DNA of 64,000 nucleotides from Calothrix sp. NIES-4105 (GTDB taxonomy: Bacteria > Cyanobacteriota > Cyanobacteriia > Cyanobacteriales > Nostocaceae), in NCBI RefSeq assembly GCF_002368415.1, contig NZ_AP018290.1:8795717-8859716 (forward strand). Direction: 5' to 3'. Every line of letters begins with the position of its first letter. The stretch's first letter is position 1. Positions 58,572 to 64,000 of this stretch are shown here, in pieces. The position numbers and the translations under genes are program-made. Below the pieces are notes generated by a model that saw only the letters and a program-made list of their open reading frames with translations, ran no database searches and was not told the DNA's origin.

Positions 58572-60587
58572 TTAGTCTTGGAAGCGTGAAGTCATACAGT
58601 ACGGACAATCAAGCCATTCGGGTTGAAGTTGGGCGCTACATGTACGACAAGTCAACCCACTCTTGCGCTTGGCTTTAAGTTCAGCTTCTAAACCTGTATC
58701 GGTGAAAGTTACCCGCTCTACTTCTTCAAGCGTTGTTGCACCTTGACGCACTAAGTCAAGACTGTATGCAAGCAGGGTTTTCATCCCTTCTTCTACAGCA
58801 ACTTCTTTAATACGTTCAGTCGGCGCCTCTTCGTTAATTAAAGTTTGCAGGTTTTCTGTAATCTTCATTACTTCATAAACACCACAACGCCCTTTATAAC
58901 CAACACCGTTACAACTTGGGCAAAGCGAACCGTTACTCTTAGCATGTTGAATTTGCTCATTACTGAGTGCGTTGGCTTTGTAAAGAGTCAAGCCGACATC
59001 TTGTGATGCTGTCATTCCATAACGAGCAAATTCTTCAGAAGTCGGAGTATAAGGAATGCGACAGTCTGAACATACACGTCGTACCAAGCGCTGCGCCAAG
59101 ACTCCAAGTAGTGAGCTAGAAACCATGAACGGTTCAATACCCATTTCACCTAAACGCGCGATAGCACCAGGAGCATCATTAGTGTGAAGTGTTGTTAATA
59201 CTAAGTGTCCAGTTAGCGCTGCTTCAATTGCGGTTTTTGCTGTTTCTTTATCTCGTGTCTCACCTACAAGCAGTACATCAGGGTCTTGACGTAAGAACGC
59301 GCGTAGTGCAGTTCCAAAATCTAGTCCTTTTTCACGTATAACCTGTACCTGCGTAATTCCAGGCAAACTGTACTCAATCGGGTCTTCGACTGTACTAATA
59401 TTAATTCCAGGGTCGTTACGTTCGGCAAGTGCTGAATAAAGCGAGGTCGTTTTACCCGAACCAGTTGGCCCTGTTACCAAAATCAAACCAAAAGGACGTA
59501 ACACCATTTCTTGGACAATACGCAAAGTTTCTGGGTCGGTAATTAATTTATCCAGACCTAACTGTGTAGCGGAGTTGTCCAAAATCCGCAGTACAACTTT
59601 TTCTCCGTAACGACTTGGTAGGGTATTAACGCGGAAGTCAACTTTACGTCCCTCATACATCCGACGAATCCGTCCGTCCTGTGGTAAACGACGTTCGGCA
59701 ATATCTAAATTCGAGATAATCTTAAATCTAGCTGTAATGGCGGGAATAATTTTTTTTGGTAATGCGTCAAATGCTTCGCGTAACACCCCATCTTTCCGAA
59801 AGCGAATGCGTAAATTCTCTTCCTGCGGTTCTATATGAATATCTGAAACTTTCTCTTGTAAAGCTTTTCCTAAAATTCGATTCACTAAATTAATAATCGG
59901 TGCATCTTCTGCACCTTTCATCGCTGAACCCAAATCAGCTTCTGCATCATCCGGAGCATCGGCTAAATCTAAGTCACCAAGGTTTTCTAAGTCTTGATTA
60001 ATATCCGTTAATTTTTGCTGCTCAATGTGCTTCTGCTTAACTGCTAGCTCATCAAGAAACTGGTTGATAATCTGCTGGTAATCTTCTTGGGTAATTACCA
60101 TCCTTTGCAGTTCTATATTTTGCGGACGCAAAATGCGCTTTAGGTCATCCGAAGCTTCTAAGTTATCTGGGTCAACCATTGCCACCAATACCGATGGCGG
60201 ATTTTGTTCGTTATTACGCGATAACGGAACTAAACGATGGCGCCGACAAATATCCACAGGGATAAGAGTCTCAATCAAATTAGCCACCATCGATGTGCCA
60301 ACCGAGTTAAGTTCCGGGTCTAGCGATTCAACCCCGTATAGTATCTTTAGTTCAAAAAGTTGTTGTTTTTTATATAATCTCAGCAGTTCAGGTGATAGCT
60401 GGCGCCCTGCAATCGATTCAAGTACTTCAAGCAGTGGTGTCCCGTTTTTGCGACTTTCCACTAATGCTTGTCGCATTTGATCGGAATCAATAAACCCTGA
60501 TTGCACCAACTTGGTACCGAAGGGCGAAAATTCCGTTCTCGTTGTAAGAGCGGTACTTCGCCTTTGTTGTGACGACGAGTAAGTCAT
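58572..60587 (-). CDS. pilB: Type IV pilus assembly ATPase PilB
   Basis: A 671-residue GspE-type ATPase for pilus extension. The N-terminal MshEN-type region includes LIPVDICRRHRLVPLSRN. The ATPase has GLILVTGPTGSGKTTSLYSA (Walker A), DPDVLLVGETRDKETA (Walker B region) and GHLVLTTLHTNDAPGAI. A tetracysteine zinc site is formed by VCSDC and CPSCNGVGYKGRCG. The last 30 residues add a second zinc-ribbon-like stretch (LTCRTCSAQLQPEWLDCPYC), not part of the core family. First gene of pilB-pilT-pilC-unknown; divergent from grpE. Confidence 0.95.
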   Translation of the reverse strand: MTYSSSQQRRSTALTTRTEFSPFGTKLVQSGFIDSDQMRQALVESRKNGTPLLEVLESIAGRQLSPELLRLYKKQQLFELKILYGVESLDPELNSVGTSMVANLIETLIPVDICRRHRLVPLSRNNEQNPPSVLVAMVDPDNLEASDDLKRILRPQNIELQRMVITQEDYQQIINQFLDELAVKQKHIEQQKLTDINQDLENLGDLDLADAPDDAEADLGSAMKGAEDAPIINLVNRILGKALQEKVSDIHIEPQEENLRIRFRKDGVLREAFDALPKKIIPAITARFKIISNLDIAERRLPQDGRIRRMYEGRKVDFRVNTLPSRYGEKVVLRILDNSATQLGLDKLITDPETLRIVQEMVLRPFGLILVTGPTGSGKTTSLYSALAERNDPGINISTVEDPIEYSLPGITQVQVIREKGLDFGTALRAFLRQDPDVLLVGETRDKETAKTAIEAALTGHLVLTTLHTNDAPGAIARLGEMGIEPFMVSSSLLGVLAQRLVRRVCSDCRIPYTPTSEEFARYGMTASQDVGLTLYKANALSNEQIQHAKSNGSLCPSCNGVGYKGRCGVYEVMKITENLQTLINEEAPTERIKEVAVEEGMKTLLAYSLDLVRQGATTLEEVERVTFTDTGLEAELKAKRKSGLTCRTCSAQLQPEWLDCPYCMTSRFQD

Positions 60588-60923
60588 ATATTTATATACT
60601 TATATGGGTAGCCGAAACCTCTTCTAAATTGAGTATTCCCATGAGTCAGCCCAGAACTCTCATCTTGACCAAGAAAAATTAGAACATGCAACTCAATTTA
60701 CGGAAACCCGCACTACAATACTCTACGGAAAGCCGTCCTCGTTACGATGGAAGAATACGCCCAGCTTTTGTAAAAATAGAGAACGTATCGATTTTGGATT
60801 CGGGATTTTCCCGCTATAGGGACATGAATGGATTTTGGATTGAACGCAAAGTCTCAAATCCCGAATCTAAAATCCAAAATCTAAAATCTAAAATCTCAGC
60901 AATCAGGAGAATACAAAGAGGCA
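60588..60923. repeat. Divergent region with ATTTTGGATTCGGGATT inverted repeat
   Basis: A 336-bp gap between pilB and grpE. Arms ATTTTGGATTCGGGATT (60791-60807) and AATCCCGAATCTAAAAT (60857-60873) pair with one mismatch, followed by a short run of AAAATCTAAAATC units up to the grpE ribosome-binding site. A frame across it (60686-60940) is a repeat artefact. No heat-shock CIRCE element (TTAGCACTC with its complement) was seen. Confidence 0.6.
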
Positions 60924-61595
60924 ATGCAAACGATGAATAGCGACTTCCCTGAACAAATTAACACTAGTACATCTGGCAGCGAAGTAGCTGACCAAGATGC
61001 TGTGGCAACCAATGATGTTGAAAAAGACGCATCAACAACTAACAACGGTGCAAATACTGATGCTGCTTCTGATTCTTCCTATGCCCAATTGGCGCCGCAG
61101 ATCGATTCGCTTAAAGCTCAACTCGAAGCTTCTAGCAATCAATACACGCGCTTAGTAGCAGATTTTGACAACTATCGCAAGCGCACTCAGAAGGAAAAAG
61201 ATGACCTTGATGCCCAAGTTAAGCGAAATACGATTACAGAATTATTACCAGTAGTCGATAACTTTGAGCGTGCGCGCGCTCACATCAAACCTCAAAACGA
61301 TGCTGAGATGGCAATTCATAAAAGCTATCAAGGTGTTTATAAACAATTGGTTGAATGCCTAAAACGATTGGGTGTTTCGCCAATGCGTCCTGAAGGTCAA
61401 CCATTCGACCCCAATATTCATGAAGCAGTATTGCGCGAACCTACGGATGAACATCCAGAGGGAACAGTGTTAGAAGAGTTAGTACGCGGATATTTTCTGG
61501 GCGACCGTGTACTACGCCATGCTATGGTGAAAGTCGCAGCTCCAAAAGAAGATACACCTGTTCTTGATGAGCTATCAAGTTCAGCCGACAGTTAA
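60924..61595 (+). CDS. grpE: Nucleotide exchange factor GrpE
   Basis: A 223-residue co-chaperone that releases ADP from DnaK. An acidic, disordered N-terminus of about 60 residues precedes the coiled coil ([20 protein letters not shown], then [15 protein letters not shown]) and the beta domain with [20 protein letters not shown]. An ATG at 60933 is the better start on spacing, since AAAGAGG lies 2 bp from 60924 but about 11 bp from 60933. dnaK follows on the same strand. Confidence 0.95.
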   Translation: MQTMNSDFPEQINTSTSGSEVADQDAVATNDVEKDASTTNNGANTDAASDSSYAQLAPQIDSLKAQLEASSNQYTRLVADFDNYRKRTQKEKDDLDAQVKRNTITELLPVVDNFERARAHIKPQNDAEMAIHKSYQGVYKQLVECLKRLGVSPMRPEGQPFDPNIHEAVLREPTDEHPEGTVLEELVRGYFLGDRVLRHAMVKVAAPKEDTPVLDELSSSADS

Positions 61596-61913
61596 GGAAG
61601 ATTTTATAGAAAAATCCTAACTTGAGAGCAGGAAAAGTTAAGTACGTATTTACCGCGTCAATTTTTTGATTGACACGGTTATACTACTATTACTAATAAC
61701 TTCTACTAAACGACTGTTCGGTATTAAATAGTGCTTAATGCTTCTTTTGCGCTGATTGCTTTTTCGCTGCTAGTAATAATTACGTAAGTACGCCCAAAAC
61801 CCAATTTAAATATTCCGTGTTATGTCATGCCAGAAGTGAGCGTAACCGCACATCGGTACTGCTAAAACTTCAAACGATAGTAATGAAGCTAACAAATACT
61901 GAATATTATAGTT
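61596..61913. other. grpE-dnaK intergenic region with hairpin
   Basis: A 318-bp gap. A hairpin with arms ACCGCGTCAA (61652-61661) and TTGACACGGT (61670-61679), one mismatch, lies 56 bp after grpE and could attenuate or end the grpE transcript. The remaining AT-rich sequence may contain a separate dnaK promoter. No open frame is convincing. Confidence 0.55.
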
Positions 61914-63872
61914 ATGGGAAAGGTTATTGGGATTGACTTGGGCACTACTAACAGTTGTGTAGCAGTCTTAGAGGGTGGTCAACCGATTGTTATTGCTAAT
62001 ACCGAAGGTGGAAGAACGACTCCAAGTATCGTCGGTTTTGGTAAGGGTGGTGAGCGCTTAGTCGGTCAATTGGCAAAACGCCAAGCTGTTACAAACGCAG
62101 AAAATACTATTTTTAGTATCAAGCGATTTATTGGGCGCCGTTGGGAAGACACACAAATCGAACGGTCGAGGGTGCCTTATCAATGTATCAAAGGTCGTGA
62201 TGATACCGTCGATGTGCAAATTCGCTCCAAGAACTACACACCCCAAGAAATCTCTGCGATGGTTTTGCAAAAGCTTAAACAAGACGCGGAGAATTTTTTG
62301 GGTGAAACCGTTACGCAAGCAGTTATCACAGTACCTGCGTACTTTACTGATGCTCAACGCCAAGCTACAAAAGATGCAGGTACAATTGCTGGTCTTGAAG
62401 TTTTACGCATTATCAACGAACCTACCGCAGCAGCTCTTGCATTTGGGTTAGATAAACAAGACCAAGAACAGTTAATTCTTGTATTTGACCTTGGTGGTGG
62501 AACATTTGACGTATCTATTCTTCAACTTGGGGATTCTGTATTTGAAGTTAAAGCAACTTGTGGTAATAACCACTTAGGTGGTGATGACTTTGATAACGTT
62601 ATCGTCGAGTGGATGATTGAAGTTTTCCGTTCTGCCGAAGCAGTTGACTTATCCCAAGACAAAATGGCGCTGCAACGTTTGCGTGAAGCTGCGGAAAAAG
62701 CAAAAATTGAGCTATCAAGCATGGGCAGCACAAGCATCAACTTACCGTTCATTACTGCTGATGCAACTGGCCCTAAGCACTTAGAAACCGAACTTAGTCG
62801 TGCGAAATTTGAAGAGTTAGCTAGTAGTTTGATAACAGCAACGCTTGAACCAATGGCGCAAGCGCTTAAAGATGCTGACCTCAAACCTCAAAATATCGAG
62901 AAAATTATTTTGGTGGGTGGCTCGACACGCATTCCTGCGGTTCAAAACGCTTTAATGAAGTTTTTTAATGGTAAAGCTCCAGACCGTTCTATCAATCCTG
63001 ATGAAGCTGTTGCCCTTGGCGCCGCAATTCAAGCTGGGGTATTAGGTGGTGAGGTTGATAATTTATTGCTACTCGATGTCACTCCGCTTTCGTTAGGTAT
63101 TGAAACCCTAGGCGAAGTTTTCACTAAAATTATTGAGCGCAACACAACAATCCCTACCAGTAGATCTCAAGTTTTCTCCACCGCTATTGATGGACAAACT
63201 TCAGTCGAAATTCACGTTCTCCAAGGTGAACGGGCAATGGCGCGCGATAATAAAAGCCTTGGTAAATTCCTCCTTACTGGTATTCCACCTGCACCGCGCG
63301 GTGTTCCACAAATTGAGGTATCGTTTGAAATTGATGTCAACGGTATCATGCAAGTTGCTGCCCAAGATAAAGGTACTGGTAGAGAGCAAAGTATACGCAT
63401 TACTAATACAGGTGGTTTAAATGCATCGGAAATCGAAAAAATGCGTGCTGAAGCCGAAATCTTTGCAGAAGAAGATAAGAAGCGCATTGAATTAGTTGCT
63501 TTGAGAAATCAAGCTGATAACTTGCTAGGCAGCTATGAATCAACTTTAAGAAATGACGCTCATTTGATTAGCGATTCAATGAAACAGCTAGCTGATGAAA
63601 AATTATCTCAATTACAAGCTATAACTAACGATACTAGTGTCTCGATACACGAGTTCCAACAGCGTCTAGATGCGTTCCAACAAGCTTTATTTGCTATCGG
63701 CGCCGAGGTTTATAATCGAGCTAACAACAGTCAACCAGGCGAAATTGTCGAACTGACTAATACCTTAAGTCATGAAAACAGTAATGGTGTAAATGAAAAC
63801 ATGACACCGCAATTTAATTTTGATTTTGAAGAAGAAGCGAATGTGCTAGCAGATTACGAAGCAATTGACTAG
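61914..63872 (+). CDS. dnaK: Hsp70 chaperone DnaK
   Basis: A 652-residue ATP-dependent chaperone. [18 protein letters not shown] is the first phosphate loop, [17 protein letters not shown] the second, and [16 protein letters not shown] the adenosine motif. The substrate-binding domain begins after [18 protein letters not shown]. The tail ([17 protein letters not shown]) is acidic and short, lacking the EEVD-like or EFxD endings of some paralogues. Cyanobacteria carry several dnaK genes; grouping with grpE marks this as one of the cytoplasmic copies, but I cannot say which number. Confidence 0.95.
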   Translation: MGKVIGIDLGTTNSCVAVLEGGQPIVIANTEGGRTTPSIVGFGKGGERLVGQLAKRQAVTNAENTIFSIKRFIGRRWEDTQIERSRVPYQCIKGRDDTVDVQIRSKNYTPQEISAMVLQKLKQDAENFLGETVTQAVITVPAYFTDAQRQATKDAGTIAGLEVLRIINEPTAAALAFGLDKQDQEQLILVFDLGGGTFDVSILQLGDSVFEVKATCGNNHLGGDDFDNVIVEWMIEVFRSAEAVDLSQDKMALQRLREAAEKAKIELSSMGSTSINLPFITADATGPKHLETELSRAKFEELASSLITATLEPMAQALKDADLKPQNIEKIILVGGSTRIPAVQNALMKFFNGKAPDRSINPDEAVALGAAIQAGVLGGEVDNLLLLDVTPLSLGIETLGEVFTKIIERNTTIPTSRSQVFSTAIDGQTSVEIHVLQGERAMARDNKSLGKFLLTGIPPAPRGVPQIEVSFEIDVNGIMQVAAQDKGTGREQSIRITNTGGLNASEIEKMRAEAEIFAEEDKKRIELVALRNQADNLLGSYESTLRNDAHLISDSMKQLADEKLSQLQAITNDTSVSIHEFQQRLDAFQQALFAIGAEVYNRANNSQPGEIVELTNTLSHENSNGVNENMTPQFNFDFEEEANVLADYEAID

Positions 63873-63924
63873 GATAACAATTATTTTGCTCCAAAACTGC
63901 TAAATTGTTATAACAAGCTATAAT

Positions 63925-63949
63925 TGCCGGGACTTTTTGTGTCTCGGCA
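63925..63949. terminator. Hairpin downstream of dnaK
   Basis: A 9-bp stem TGCCGGGAC/GTCTCGGCA with one G-T pair and loop TTTTTGT, 53 bp after dnaK. The following TTTGCTGTTG is only weakly U-rich, so it may be a terminator or a leader structure for the next gene. A palindrome TTGTTATAACAA lies just upstream at 63905-63916. Confidence 0.5.
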
Positions 63950-64000
63950 TTTGCTGTTGAGCCGTATATATTCAAATTTTTGCGTTCTTCTATACGGTTT

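Noticed and set aside
60686-60940. 84-codon plus-strand frame upstream of grpE
   Set aside because: It consists largely of the ATTTTGGATT repeat and overlaps the grpE start region.
60588-61913. CIRCE-type heat-shock operator near grpE-dnaK
   Set aside because: No TTAGCACTC with its complement was seen in either intergenic region; the hairpins present have other sequences.

Overview
The window looks like chromosomal DNA of a cyanobacterium, most likely a filamentous, heterocystous-type (Nostocales) lineage. The grounds are: cyanobacteria-specific gene families (DUF2996, DUF3038/DUF4335, DUF2997-Ycf35-ferredoxin), phylloquinone genes menF/menA/menC, Uma2-type nucleases, giant multi-PAS kinases, a Ser/Thr kinase fused to a substrate-binding domain, the Yfr1 small RNA between guaB3 and trxA, and abundant heptameric short tandem repeats of the STRR type. 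The DNA is AT-rich, apart from two GC-only palindromes (GGCGCC and CGCGCG) that are scattered throughout. The usual cyanobacterial HIP1 octamer GCGATCGC was not noticed anywhere.

Layout. 1-8 kb: end of an unknown gene, a TM2 protein, DUF2996, a Uma2 nuclease, a PIN-type toxin-antitoxin pair, a ubiquitin-like sulfur carrier beside threonine synthase, a beta-helix/OmpA surface protein and a second MoaD/ThiS-like protein. 8-12.5 kb: a kinase/substrate-binding fusion, a lone TnpB nuclease gene and a possible small ORF. 12.4-16.1 kb: phylloquinone biosynthesis (menF divergent from menA, then menC). 16.2-19.4 kb: the fatty-acid/phospholipid operon plsX-fabH-fabD. 20-25.2 kb: a PBP4-type peptidase, lptC with a LabA-like NYN protein, and metG. 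25.4-29.8 kb: a PlsC-like acyltransferase, an alpha/beta hydrolase, small proteins, a second Uma2 and an EcsC-like membrane protein. 30-39.7 kb: a phosphorelay operon with a 2389-residue kinase carrying 14 PAS repeats, a response regulator and a hybrid kinase. 40-44.4 kb: small unknown genes, an orphan nucleotidyltransferase, pepA, a DUF7662-XRE fusion and a LOG-family protein. 44.8-49.6 kb: trxA, Yfr1, guaB3 and mutS2. 50.2-55.4 kb: DUF3038-DUF4335, ferredoxin-Ycf35-DUF2997 and a saccharopine-dehydrogenase-like protein. 55.4-60.6 kb: the type IV pilus operon pilB-pilT-pilC plus an unknown gene. 60.9-63.9 kb: grpE and dnaK.

Most genes are housekeeping, and the unusual layer is repetitive DNA. 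Heptamers of the form ACTCNNN occur as arrays whose two halves lie in opposite orientation, so each array can fold into a hairpin. Most sit between genes, including inside the plsX-fabH-fabD operon and between convergent genes. Three arrays lie in frame inside coding genes: mutS2 (between the ABC signature region and Walker B), the giant kinase (inside the ATPase domain) and the hybrid kinase (between the ATPase and receiver domains). Other families of short palindromic elements end or separate many genes, and two copies of one of them also sit inside the giant kinase. No tRNA, rRNA or CRISPR array was recognised.
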